Of a stretch of 64,000 nt of DNA, positions 1-8,010 are shown piece by piece (position 1 is the stretch's first letter; every line of letters begins with the position of its first letter). The notes beneath the pieces are model-generated. The model saw only the letters and a program-made list of their open reading frames with translations. It searched no databases and was not told the DNA's origin. The DNA comes from Devosia rhodophyticola (lineage in GTDB: Bacteria; Pseudomonadota; Alphaproteobacteria; Rhizobiales; Devosiaceae), in contig NZ_CP118247.1 of the NCBI RefSeq assembly GCF_028816475.1, positions 3,030,001 through 3,094,000 of the forward strand, in the 5' to 3' direction. A program made the translations under genes and the position numbers.

Positions 1-383
1 TTCCTGCCGGGTCATCCTCACCGGTTCGTTGACGTCGAAGCACGCTGCCAATCTGTCGTCAGGTGGACGTGCAGCTGATCGGCAATGCGATAATTGGGGT
101 CAATATCGGCTGATGCCGCCACTGCTCTGGCATCGATGGCGGAAAAGCGGTTGACCATGGAAGTGAGCCGAAATCCATCTGCCATTCGAAACCGACCGAG
201 TTCGCGCTTCACCCTGCGCAATTTCTTAGGTTGGCGATCCAGGTTCACAACAATGATAGCCCCGATTTGGTCATTGCCAGAGCCGAACGCAGCTATTCTA
301 CCACCAGGAATGAAGCTCGATGCAGCGCGCATCGTTCGAAATGCCAGTCGGTGGAGAATTCCAGAGGCCTTGAGCAGGTTCAT
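1..383 (-). CDS. Glycosyltransferase family 25-like protein, 5' part, frameshifted and cut by the window edge
   Basis: The N-terminal 100 residues contain the pattern AIIVVNLDRQPKKLRRVKREL followed by RFSAIDAR, which resembles the start of family 25 (LPS/procollagen type) glycosyltransferases (NLDR near the start, then FxAIDA). The start ATG at 383 has an AGGA box 8 nt upstream. The frame stops at 18-20, but from about position 66 the neighbouring frame reads DDRLAACFDVNEPVRMTRQE, the expected continuation toward the family's AxARSH region. One C missing in the CCACC stretch near 62-66 explains the break. The gene lies just downstream of the island insertion point. The family call is moderately sure; the sugar and acceptor are unknown. 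Confidence 0.6.
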
Positions 384-630
384 CGCATCATCCTATAGAG
401 GCTCAAAACCCTGATCCGTCTACGTTGCGCCAATTTCGCGCATCGCCTCGGTAAGACAGATCCCATCTTGTTTCTGTGATGTCATCCCAGTTTGATAACA
501 AGTCGAAGTCGGGCGGACCCAGCTGTCAGCAGAGCATTGGCATGCGATGCCAGAACAATGAAATCGAAATAGCCCATAAAAACGGGAAAGTCGGTTATCG
601 TTCAACACGCTCAAGGTGGAAATTCGTTAT

Positions 631-675
631 TGGCGATCCCGACAGGATTCGAACCTGTGACCAACAGCTTAGAAG
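631..675 (-). repeat. Left attachment site: truncated 3' part of tRNA-Arg
   Basis: Positions 635-675 match 23735-23775 exactly for 41 bp, covering the acceptor 3' strand, T arm and 3' anticodon stem of tRNA-Arg. The match extends to 631 with one mismatch at 634. After 675 the sequence diverges, so this copy has no 5' half and is not a functional tRNA. It marks the island's left junction. Confidence 0.9.
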
Positions 676-810
676 TCTATATTTTCTACCCCACGAGGTC
701 GCACTTTTTCTACCATCTGAAAGTGGATTAATCCTATATTGGTTAGTGGCTTAGCGGTTTTGTTTTGCAAAGTTTGGCAACGGTAGTATAGCTCCCTAAC
801 GCGGGTTTTT

Positions 811-828
811 GTTACCCCAGCGTTACCC
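811..828. repeat. Putative integrase arm-type site, left
   Basis: The 18-mer GTTACCCCAGCGTTACCC holds two GTTACCC units 11 bp apart, about one helical turn. The same 18-mer lies at 23653-23670 inside the other end. It sits directly upstream of the integrase ribosome binding site, where it could also serve autoregulation. Function is inferred from placement. Confidence 0.55.
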
Positions 829-846
829 CGGAGGGAGGGAGCAACC

Positions 847-2118
847 GTGGCAAAGGGACTTTCAGTTAAGGCAATTGACGCGATCAAGCCGACCGAAAAA
901 CGACAAGAAATCGCTGATGCGGCATGCCGCGGATTATATTTGGTGGTTCAGCCCACGGGTGTTCGCTCATGGAGCTTTCGGTATAGATCGCCCATCGACG
1001 CTAGGCCGCGAAAATTCACAATTGGCTCCTTGGACACAATCGGTCTTCAAGCTGCACGGGATGAGGCCGACGCGCTTCGTCTAAAGTTGCGGGGAGGAAT
1101 TGACCCATCGAGCGAGCGCCGCGCCGAACGGTCGAAGGCTCAGGACACTTCGCGTGACGTTGGCGCACTATTGGACACTTTCATTGCGCGGCATGTCGAA
1201 ACCAAAAAGGCTTCGACGGCGAAATTGCAAAAACAGCAAATCGAGGCAGACGTCCGCCCCTATTGGGAGGGGCGTAAGGTCGAGACCATATCTAGGGCGG
1301 ACATAAATGATTTGCTCGACAGGATTGTTGATCGTGGCGCTACCGTGCACGCCAACCGGGTATTTGCCTTGGTGCGAAAGTTTCTGAATTGGTGTGTGGA
1401 TCGTGGTGCCATTGAAAGGTCGCCCGCTCAGGGCATGAGAAGGCCGACGGATGAAGTCACGCGAATGCGGGTCTTGTCGGAGGACGAAATTCGCTGGCTT
1501 TGGGCGGCCACTGCCGACTGTGGCAACTTTGGCCAATGCGTACGGTTGCTATTGCTCACTGGCCAACGTCGAATGGAGGTTGGTGGAATGCGTCGGTCCG
1601 AGTTGGACCTTGCTTCGCCCCAGCCATTTTGGACCATACCGGCCGCCCGCACGAAAAACGGTCGCGAGCACATGGTGCCGCTCGTGCCTACTGCGGTCGC
1701 GGAACTTGAGCGCGTTCCGCAATTTGCGGGATCTGATCTTGTATTTACTCTTGATGGTGTCACCGTCAGCTCAGGGTGGTCAAAATCGAAGTCAAGGCTT
1801 GATGTTGCAATGCTAGCTGTGGCGCAGAACGAGGCACTAGACGAGGGTAGGGCGCCCCCAGACGCCATTCCTACTTGGACCTTGCATGACCTACGTCGTA
1901 CCTGCGCGAGTGGACTGGCGCGATTACGCCAGTCGCCCCACGTCATTGAAGCATTGCTCAATCACAAGAGCGGTCAGGTGTCGGGGGTGGCAGCGGTTTA
2001 TAACCGGTATGAGTATCAGGACGAGAAGCTGCAGGCTCTCCAAGCCTGGGAGCGCTATTTGCTCACGCTATGTGAGGGTCAATCCGCCAACGTGATCCCA
2101 ATTCAGAGGGGAGCATGA
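847..2118 (+). CDS. int: P4-type tyrosine site-specific recombinase (integrase)
   Basis: This 423-residue protein has the usual length and layout of P4-like integrases: an N-terminal DUF4102-like arm-binding domain (about 1-95), a core-binding SAM-like domain (about 105-200) and a C-terminal catalytic domain. Visible catalytic residues are Arg near 241 in TGQRRMEV, the H347-x-x-R350 box in HDLRR, His373 in LLNHKS and the nucleophile Tyr385 in VYNRYEY. The start is GTG at 847 behind a strong GGAGGGAGGG box. It should cut and join at the tRNA-Arg 3' end, matching the 41-bp repeat 172 bp upstream. Its stop overlaps the next gene's start (ATGA). All key residues are present, so it looks active. 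Confidence 0.96.
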   Translation: MAKGLSVKAIDAIKPTEKRQEIADAACRGLYLVVQPTGVRSWSFRYRSPIDARPRKFTIGSLDTIGLQAARDEADALRLKLRGGIDPSSERRAERSKAQDTSRDVGALLDTFIARHVETKKASTAKLQKQQIEADVRPYWEGRKVETISRADINDLLDRIVDRGATVHANRVFALVRKFLNWCVDRGAIERSPAQGMRRPTDEVTRMRVLSEDEIRWLWAATADCGNFGQCVRLLLLTGQRRMEVGGMRRSELDLASPQPFWTIPAARTKNGREHMVPLVPTAVAELERVPQFAGSDLVFTLDGVTVSSGWSKSKSRLDVAMLAVAQNEALDEGRAPPDAIPTWTLHDLRRTCASGLARLRQSPHVIEALLNHKSGQVSGVAAVYNRYEYQDEKLQALQAWERYLLTLCEGQSANVIPIQRGA

Positions 2119-2735
2119 TGGCTATCCCTATCGAAGGGCCAGAGTTTCATTTTGCGGACGACGATTGGAGTGTGATTGCTGAGGCGCTTTTGTATCATCA
2201 TCAGACCGCGTTCACCGATGAAAAGGCTGCGCGCGTTCTCTTAGAGGAAGAAATTGAGTACTGGATTTCAGGTCAAAGCAGAACAGAACTAAGAGAACGG
2301 CGCGATGCTTATGACGCAGAAATTGCGAAGTTGAAGAAAATTGCCGAAATCGCCGCCACGGTTAACAAGGAAAAGACTTTTGATATTCCTGTTCCGCAAG
2401 TTGACGTGCAGCGAATAAATGAATGGGAAACCTTATGGAAACCATATGGCCTAAGCGACGCAAACGCGCGTGGTGATTTAGAACCAATACTTTGCCGCTG
2501 GTGGTGGATTGCGGGAAATGAAGTAGGCGCAGGAAGTGCCGATGGGGGTAGTGGGCCATTGGTCAGATTTATCATGACTGCCTGCCGAGCTGCGGGCGAA
2601 GCTTGCGACAAAATCCGTGCTAGGAACGTTGTACGAAAGGCGAAAAAAGAGATCAGCCGAGGCGAATGGGGCGAACGGGATCCCGAACGGTTTTATCTAG
2701 ATATCCTCACCGACCCGTCCCAAATATTCCGATAG
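2115..2735 (+). CDS. Hypothetical protein coupled to the integrase
   Basis: This 206-residue soluble protein overlaps the integrase stop by 4 bp, so the two are probably co-translated. I do not recognise it. It has a charged helical segment (about 55-85, rich in E, R and K), a tryptophan-rich stretch (CRWWWIAGN, about 130-137) and no signal peptide or membrane segment. The adjacent ATGATG gives two possible starts. Its position suggests a role in integration, excision or early regulation, but no motif shows this. Confidence 0.7.
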   Translation: MMAIPIEGPEFHFADDDWSVIAEALLYHHQTAFTDEKAARVLLEEEIEYWISGQSRTELRERRDAYDAEIAKLKKIAEIAATVNKEKTFDIPVPQVDVQRINEWETLWKPYGLSDANARGDLEPILCRWWWIAGNEVGAGSADGGSGPLVRFIMTACRAAGEACDKIRARNVVRKAKKEISRGEWGERDPERFYLDILTDPSQIFR

Positions 2736-2744
2736 TCTAAGGGT

Positions 2745-2778
2745 GGTAAAATGGAAAATTTCTTTTTTTCATTTTACC
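2745..2778. promoter_or_regulatory. Dyad upstream of the AlpA-like gene (operator or terminator)
   Basis: GGTAAAATG (2745-2753) and CATTTTACC (2770-2778) are perfect inverted arms around an A/T-rich centre. The dyad lies between a gene end (2735) and the next gene start (2841). No T run follows on the plus strand, which favours an operator over an intrinsic terminator, but both are possible. Confidence 0.5.
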
Positions 2779-2840
2779 ATTTTGCCGAACGAAAAGCTGC
2801 CCGCTAATTCATGAGCCTCTATTTTTTAAGCAGAGGTATC

Positions 2841-3059
2841 ATGATGGACAAAGTTTCGAAGATTTCGAGTGCAAAAACCTTCCTAAGCGCCAATCAAGTC
2901 CGCCAGCGCTATGGCAAAATTTCAGACATGACGCTTTGGCGCTGGCTGAATGATGAGGCACTGGGGTTTCCCAAGCCAATGGTTATTGCGCGCCGTCGCT
3001 TTTGGCTCGAGAGCGACCTAGACGCATTCGACGTCCGTACGATGAGGGAGGCTTCATAA
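2841..3059 (+). CDS. AlpA-family helix-turn-helix regulator / excisionase-like protein
   Basis: A small (about 72 residues) MerR/AlpA-type winged helix protein. The pattern SANQVRQRYGKISDMTLWRW followed by FPKPMVIARRRFWLESDLDAF is typical of phage AlpA and excisionase proteins: helix-turn-helix, then a wing with the conserved RRFW and a C-terminal D-x-D-A-F helix. The ATG at 2841 follows an AGAGG box 6-8 nt upstream; an upstream ATG at 2811 would add an unlikely tail. In P4-like islands such proteins activate or assist excision. The dyad at 2745-2778 could be its own operator. Confidence 0.85.
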   Translation: MMDKVSKISSAKTFLSANQVRQRYGKISDMTLWRWLNDEALGFPKPMVIARRRFWLESDLDAFDVRTMREAS

Positions 3060-3679
3060 TGCGCCTCACCGTAGATCAAACTAAACCGACTCCCCGCGAA
3101 CGACTAGATATCGCGATAGCGGAATTCGCAGCCTGCGTATCTCCCCAGGATATTGCGACGGTCAAAGAAAAACTAGAGTTGGTGTTAGCCGTCTCCACGG
3201 AAATCTCAAATATGCCTCGGGTCAACGACGACGGAGAGGCCGTTGCTAGAGCTAAGCGGGAACTGATCAAGTTGCAGGCGCGCGCCGTGCTTGGTGAGGT
3301 TGTCGATATTGATCTGGCGAAAAAGGCAGTCTCCGAAGCCGAAGCAAATACCATTGACTGGAAGGAACGTCTGAAAGCTCTTCTTGAAATCAAGCAGGAA
3401 CGGCTTTCTTCGCTCGACACCGCAAACGTCGCAATGATGCGTAAGTTCCAAGTTGCCGAAGCGCGGATCGATGAGGCCGCGAGGGCCGTAGCCCAAGAAG
3501 CGGCCGATAACCTGAGCATCGCAGCCAGAGCATTGCAGTCGGTTGATTTCACTGGATATGCGGGAGCACTAACTTTGCCCCTATCAAGTGCCGGACGCAA
3601 TTTTCAAGTCGATCCTGAAATCCTTCGTGTCGTCGACACCGCATCTCGCGCTATGCGTACGATTAACAGGGGGGTGTAA
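3059..3679 (+). CDS. Hypothetical coiled-coil protein
   Basis: 206 residues starting at the ATG that overlaps the previous stop (TAATG), behind a GGGAGG box; a start at 3002 would lie inside the AlpA-like gene. The middle (about 70-165) is almost entirely charged and alanine-rich helix, probably coiled coil. The C-terminal 30 residues carry VDPEILRVVDTASRAM. No enzyme motif is seen. It is the first gene of a tight series leading into the tape measure gene, so a structural or assembly role in the phage module is a guess. Confidence 0.75.
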   Translation: MRLTVDQTKPTPRERLDIAIAEFAACVSPQDIATVKEKLELVLAVSTEISNMPRVNDDGEAVARAKRELIKLQARAVLGEVVDIDLAKKAVSEAEANTIDWKERLKALLEIKQERLSSLDTANVAMMRKFQVAEARIDEAARAVAQEAADNLSIAARALQSVDFTGYAGALTLPLSSAGRNFQVDPEILRVVDTASRAMRTINRGV

Positions 3680-3683
3680 GGCA

Positions 3684-4010
3684 ATGACACGGCTTTACCA
3701 CCCCGTTTCCATTGTGGGGGGCGCCTTAACGGACATCATCATTCGCCCCCCAAATAGGTCTGTGTTCAAATTGAAGGCGTCCACTCGACTGGGCAATGGG
3801 TTCACCGATCCACATTTCATCCGTTTTGCGGCATGGCTTTCCGGGTTCTCTGAAGCGACGATAGCGTATTTGTCAAACGACGATCGCTTCAACCTCAGGC
3901 ACCAATTAGAAACGGAATTCCAGAATGCCTGCCGGCGCTTTCGCACCGGTCGGGCGGTAGCCAAGCGCAAGCGCCGGCTGGGGAAAGTTCATGGTGAGCA
4001 CCATGACTGA
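3684..4010 (+). CDS. Phage tail assembly chaperone-like protein 1
   Basis: 108 residues, starting at ATG 3684 just after the previous stop. The layout (HPVSIVGGALTDIIIRPP near the start, then FIRFAAWLSGFSEATIAYL) resembles the small Mu gp41/P2 gpE-type chaperones that sit immediately before the tape measure gene. The C-terminus is very basic (RTGRAVAKRKRR). Its end overlaps the next gene by 20 bp, as in chaperone pairs of many tailed phages. I infer the function from pattern and position. Confidence 0.6.
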   Translation: MTRLYHPVSIVGGALTDIIIRPPNRSVFKLKASTRLGNGFTDPHFIRFAAWLSGFSEATIAYLSNDDRFNLRHQLETEFQNACRRFRTGRAVAKRKRRLGKVHGEHHD

Positions 4011-4302
4011 GTTTGTGAAGAAGGTGGCGCTAACGCGCCCGATCGACCGCGACGGCGTCAAGATAACAGCGGTTGGTCTGCAAAGGCCAACCAAACAGGT
4101 CATTGATGGCTGGAACGCCACATTGCGAAAACTTGAGGCCGATGCAGAACGCCCACTGACCGAAACTACCAAGTGGCTTCATGCCATTGCTCACATGACC
4201 GACCTACCGATTTCGGCAGTTCGGATGCTTTCGGTTCCCGACGCCAAGGCGCTGGCGCACCATATATGCGATCTGAAAGCTGAGCATGGGAGAGCAGGAT
4301 AA
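3991..4302 (+). CDS. Phage tail assembly chaperone-like protein 2
   Basis: 103 residues. VALTRPIDRDGVKITAVGLQ followed by a helical segment with IAHMTDLPISAVRML matches the Mu gp41-type tail assembly chaperone pattern (beta hairpin with LxRP, then a helical part ending in ltgLp). Two starts are possible, ATG 3991 or ATG 4003. The stop overlaps the tape measure start (TAATG). Partner and paralogue of the preceding protein; such chaperones coat the tape measure during tail assembly. Confidence 0.65.
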   Translation: MVSTMTEFVKKVALTRPIDRDGVKITAVGLQRPTKQVIDGWNATLRKLEADAERPLTETTKWLHAIAHMTDLPISAVRMLSVPDAKALAHHICDLKAEHGRAG

Positions 4303-6655
4303 TGGCTCAACTCACGTCCAGTCTCATCGTCAAGCTCATTGACGGCGTTACCGCGCCAGCCGCGAGAATGTCGAAATCCCTGCTGGGGCTGAATAAGGCC
4401 TCATCGGGGAGTTTCGGAACGCGGTTGACGGGGGCGATCAATAGCAATAACGCAGCGCTAAGCAGGGCGCGTGGGCGGCTGTTTGACGCCGCCGCCGGGT
4501 TTTACGCCCTAAAGGGGGCTATCGCGGCTCCGGTCACCGAAGCCATGAATTTCGAAAGCGCCATGGCCGATGTGCGCAAGGTGGTCAACTTTGATACGCC
4601 TCAGGGCTTCACCGACTTCAAGACGCAACTGCTAGAGCTATCCCGGTCGGTTCCCCAAACGGTCAACGGCTTGGCAGAGATTGCCGCCGCTGCCGGGCAG
4701 GCCGGTATTGCCCGCGAAGATCTGATCAAGTTCACTGATGCGGCGGCCAAGATAGGCGTTGCCTTTGATATCAGCGCCGACCAGTCGGGCGATGCCTTGG
4801 CCAAGCTCATGACCGGTCTAGGGCTTACCGTCGATCAGGCGGTTTTGCTTTCTGACAGCATGAACAATCTGTCCAACTCGCAAGCATCGAGTGCGGCAGA
4901 AATTCTTGACGTGGTGCGCCGCGTCGGCGCTCAGGCCAAATTGTACGGGTTCACGGCAGAGCAAACGGCGGCGTTCGCGTCGGCAATGATTGCAGCCGGT
5001 GCTGAAAGCCAAGTGGCTGCAACGTCATTCCGCAACATGGGCATGGCCCTCACGCGCGGCGCCAGCGCCACCAAGCGCCAGCGTGAAGCCTTCAAAGATC
5101 TCGGCATGGACGCCAAGACTGTGGCGGCCGATATGCAGCGCGACGCGGTGGGCACCACGACAAAGGTTCTCGAAGCCCTGTCAAAACTTCCCAAGGAAAG
5201 CCAGGGCGCCGTCGCCAGCAACCTATTCGGCAATGAGGCGCGGGCGCTTGGTCCATTGCTGACCAATCTTGATCTGGTCAAAAAGAGTATCGGGCTGGTG
5301 AGTGACGAGGCTGACTATGCCGGATCGTCATTCAAGGAATTCCAGATCAGGTCGAACACCTTCGCGAATAGGGTGTCGCTGTTCAATAACCGCCTATCGG
5401 AAATGAAGATCACCATCGGCAACGCGCTCATTCCGGCGCTTACCGATTTGATGGCCGCGATCACGCCGGTCATTGAGGCGGTTGGAAACTTTGCGGCGGC
5501 GCACCCTGAGCTTACTCGGAATGTTCTGGTGGCCGCCGGTTCGCTGGTAGCCTTCAAGATCGCCATGGCCGGGCTGACCTTTGTCGGTCTATTGGGCAAG
5601 GGCGGGGCATTGTCCCTGCTTTCCATCGGCTTCAATACCATCGGCAAGTCTGCCATTGGCGCCAGCCGGGCGGCAAAGGCCGCCGTCGGCTTGCAAGCGG
5701 CGCTGGCTGGTATGAGCGGCGTCAAAATGGGTGGGCTGGAAACCATGGGCGTAGCCCTTAGGGGCATGGCCATGGCGGTTCCCGGCGTGTCGGCCATCGG
5801 TACGGCACTCACGGCGGTAGGCGCCGCCCTGGCGGCAGTCTCGGCGCCGGTATGGGGCACTATTGCAATCGCGGTCGCGGCGGTAGGCGCCGCCGGGTTC
5901 ACGCTCTGGAAATATTGGGACCGCGTATCGTCGGTCTTCGGTGGCGTGGCCTCGCGCATTGGCGAAGAATTGCAGCCAGCGCTTAAGCTGATCGAGCCAG
6001 TAACCACACCTATTGGTGCTGCGGCTCGCTCAATTGGCGATGGCTTCCAGTTTGCCAGCGACAAGATCAAGGCCTTTAGTGGCTGGATCGCGTCGTTCTT
6101 CCAGCGCGAAACGCTGAGCGATGAGCAAAAGGCCGAGTTCTCTAAGGCCGGGTATGACGTGGCCGACGCCATGATCAATTCGATCAAGGACGCCTTCAAC
6201 AACTTCATTGAGTGGATGAAGGGCATACCGCAGCGCATTGTTGAGGCCATTGGCACAATTGATCTGAGCGGGATTATCCAGTTCCCCGATGTAGGGGGTG
6301 GCTTTCCAGCTTTGGCGGCCCAGTTACGCCGAAGGCCAACCGCATTGTGCCCACATCGCCCATGAGCGCGCCCGATGCTCCTTCGGGCCACCGGGCAACG
6401 GGCGGGCCGGTATGGGCTGGCGGATCGTTCATTGTCGGCGACGGCGGCGAGGAAGAAGTGTTCACGCCTAAGTCGTCGGGCACGATCACACCGGCCAGCA
6501 AGGTTGGCGGCGGCAACATCACGATTGGGCCGTTCACAATCTCAGGCGGGGGAGATCCTATGGAGACTGCCCGGGCAGTCGCCCGCGAGGTCGAAAGCGC
6601 AATGAACCGGCTGATGCGCGGCGCCCACACAGATAGCGAGGCTTGGGACACCTGA
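4302..6655 (+). CDS. Phage tail tape measure protein (TP901-like), interrupted by a frameshift
   Basis: The first frame (4302-6365, 687 aa) has the TP901-type tape measure core: NFESAMADVRKVVNF, then AAAAGQAGI, a glycine/alanine-rich middle with hydrophobic helices (about 405-545) and aromatic C-terminal segments. It normally sets tail length. After the G5 run at 6294-6298 the reading continues in the -1 frame as WLSSFGGPVTPKANRIVPTS and on to ATGGPVWAGGSFIVGDGGEE, the usual tape measure C-terminal box, ending at 6655. One missing G explains the break; the full protein would be about 784 aa, short for a tape measure. The module around it lacks tail tube and baseplate genes. Confidence 0.85.
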
Positions 6656-6686
6656 TGCAAGCGCTCAAACAATTAAGGACAAGACC

Positions 6687-7997
6687 ATGAGTACCTATTT
6701 GCCACTATTGGCTGAGCGCCTTCTCAACAGGCCGCTCCTTATCGAACCTGCAAAGGCCCACACGATCTTAAGCGTGCTGGAAGGTCGGATTGCACCTGGC
6801 TTGATGGAGGAAACAGTTCCTCCCGACGCCAGCCGATTTATCGGCTCAGGAAAGCGACCCGACGGAGGTGGCAGTTTTGTTCGCGCATTGGGCTCAACAG
6901 CGATCATCACCATTGACGGATCACTGGTGAACCGCGGCGCTTGGCTGAACAGCAACTCTGGTCTGGTGTCCTATGAGGGCATTGCGGCCCAAGTGAAGGA
7001 TGCTGCCGAAGACAAAGATATCAAGAATATCGTGCTCGATATCAACAGCTCCGGCGGCGAGGCCACCGGCATGTTCAGCGTGATCGAGACGATATGGGCC
7101 GCGCGAAAGACTAAGCGCGTCATGGCAGTCGTAAACGATGTGGCTTGTAGCGCTGCCTATGGCATCGCGAGCGCCGCTGACCGCATTTACGTGTCACCCA
7201 CGTCAATAGTGGGGTCCATCGGCGTTGTAATGATGCACCTCGATCGATCCGTTGAAATGGCCACGAAAGGCATTCGCCCGACGCTGATCCATGCGGGAGA
7301 GCACAAGGTAGACGGTAACCCATTTGCGGCTTTGGACGACGATGTTCGCGAAACGCTCCAAAGTGATTGCGATACCTTTTATCACCAGTTCCTTGCATTC
7401 GTTGAGGGCGGTCGAAAAGGCCGCCTATCAGCAAAGGCGGCCATGCACACAGAGGCGCGAACGTACATTGGGGTAGCCGCGATAGCAGCCGGTCTCGCCG
7501 ACGATTTTGGGTCAATTGATGAGGTCATTGCGCGGCTGGCGCGACCAGCATCAAAGTCGGCAACCCCTGTTGCAGGTTCCATAGCGGGGCATCCGGCGCC
7601 CACGGCGACGAATGCGGCTCAGAGCAGCAAGGCAGATGCACAAAAGGGTTGGGCCAAGGCGTTTAGCGCCCGCGCCCAAACTCAAAGCGACGGCAAATCA
7701 GCTAATGGCTCCAACAACGGCTGGAAAAAGGTCTTTGCCGGTGCGGACAAGCTCAACCTCAATGCGAGGCCACTGGAAGCGCCCGCGACGCCCAATGAGG
7801 GCTGGCAAAAGGCTTTCGGCGCCAAGAAGACGGATAGCGGCCAGCGGCCTGACAGCGATACCCACGGTTGGAAAAAGGCTTTTGCCGATAGGGAGAGGGG
7901 CGATTTGAATGCGCGCCCCACTTGGACGCCGGCGTCCGGTAATCACGGCTGGGCAAAGGCCTGGGGCAAAAAGCCAAGCCGAAACTCCAGGCAGTGA
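6687..7997 (+). CDS. S49-family peptidase (phage capsid/prohead protease type) with repetitive C-terminal tail
   Basis: 436 residues. Residues about 68-280 form a SppA/ClpP-fold S49 domain: NSSGGEATG oxyanion strand, catalytic Ser155 in VACSAAYGIAS and the general-base Lys207 in GEHKVDGNPF. This matches lambda gpC-like prohead proteases. The last 120 residues are low-complexity with five GWxKAF-like motifs at about 321, 345, 372, 394 and 421, two of them followed by LNARP. In lambda-type phages the tail of this gene overlaps the scaffold; here the tail could play a similar role, which is inference. Unusually, no portal or capsid gene is next to it; it follows the tape measure. Confidence 0.88.
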   Translation: MSTYLPLLAERLLNRPLLIEPAKAHTILSVLEGRIAPGLMEETVPPDASRFIGSGKRPDGGGSFVRALGSTAIITIDGSLVNRGAWLNSNSGLVSYEGIAAQVKDAAEDKDIKNIVLDINSSGGEATGMFSVIETIWAARKTKRVMAVVNDVACSAAYGIASAADRIYVSPTSIVGSIGVVMMHLDRSVEMATKGIRPTLIHAGEHKVDGNPFAALDDDVRETLQSDCDTFYHQFLAFVEGGRKGRLSAKAAMHTEARTYIGVAAIAAGLADDFGSIDEVIARLARPASKSATPVAGSIAGHPAPTATNAAQSSKADAQKGWAKAFSARAQTQSDGKSANGSNNGWKKVFAGADKLNLNARPLEAPATPNEGWQKAFGAKKTDSGQRPDSDTHGWKKAFADRERGDLNARPTWTPASGNHGWAKAWGKKPSRNSRQ

Positions 7998-8010
7998 GGG
8001 GGGCGGGCAA

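Larger units (their letters stand above)
384..846. other. Intergenic stretch with the left attachment site
   Basis: No convincing gene is seen here. It holds the truncated tRNA-Arg copy (631-675) and the leader of the integrase gene, including the 811-828 doublet. The short open frames at 420-614 and 476-754 have no recognisable features and the second runs across the att repeat. Confidence 0.6.

Noticed and set aside
635..675. Second tRNA-Arg gene at the left end
   Set aside because: Only the 3' half matches; there is no D arm or 5' acceptor strand, so it is an att remnant.
6287..6300. Programmed -1 frameshift in the tape measure gene
   Set aside because: The sequence does not form a standard slippery heptamer, and similar single-base breaks occur in core genes, so an indel error is simpler.
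5315..6391. Long minus-strand open frame (358 codons) opposite the tape measure gene
   Set aside because: It is a low-complexity alanine/proline/serine shadow of the tape measure coding strand with no motif of its own.
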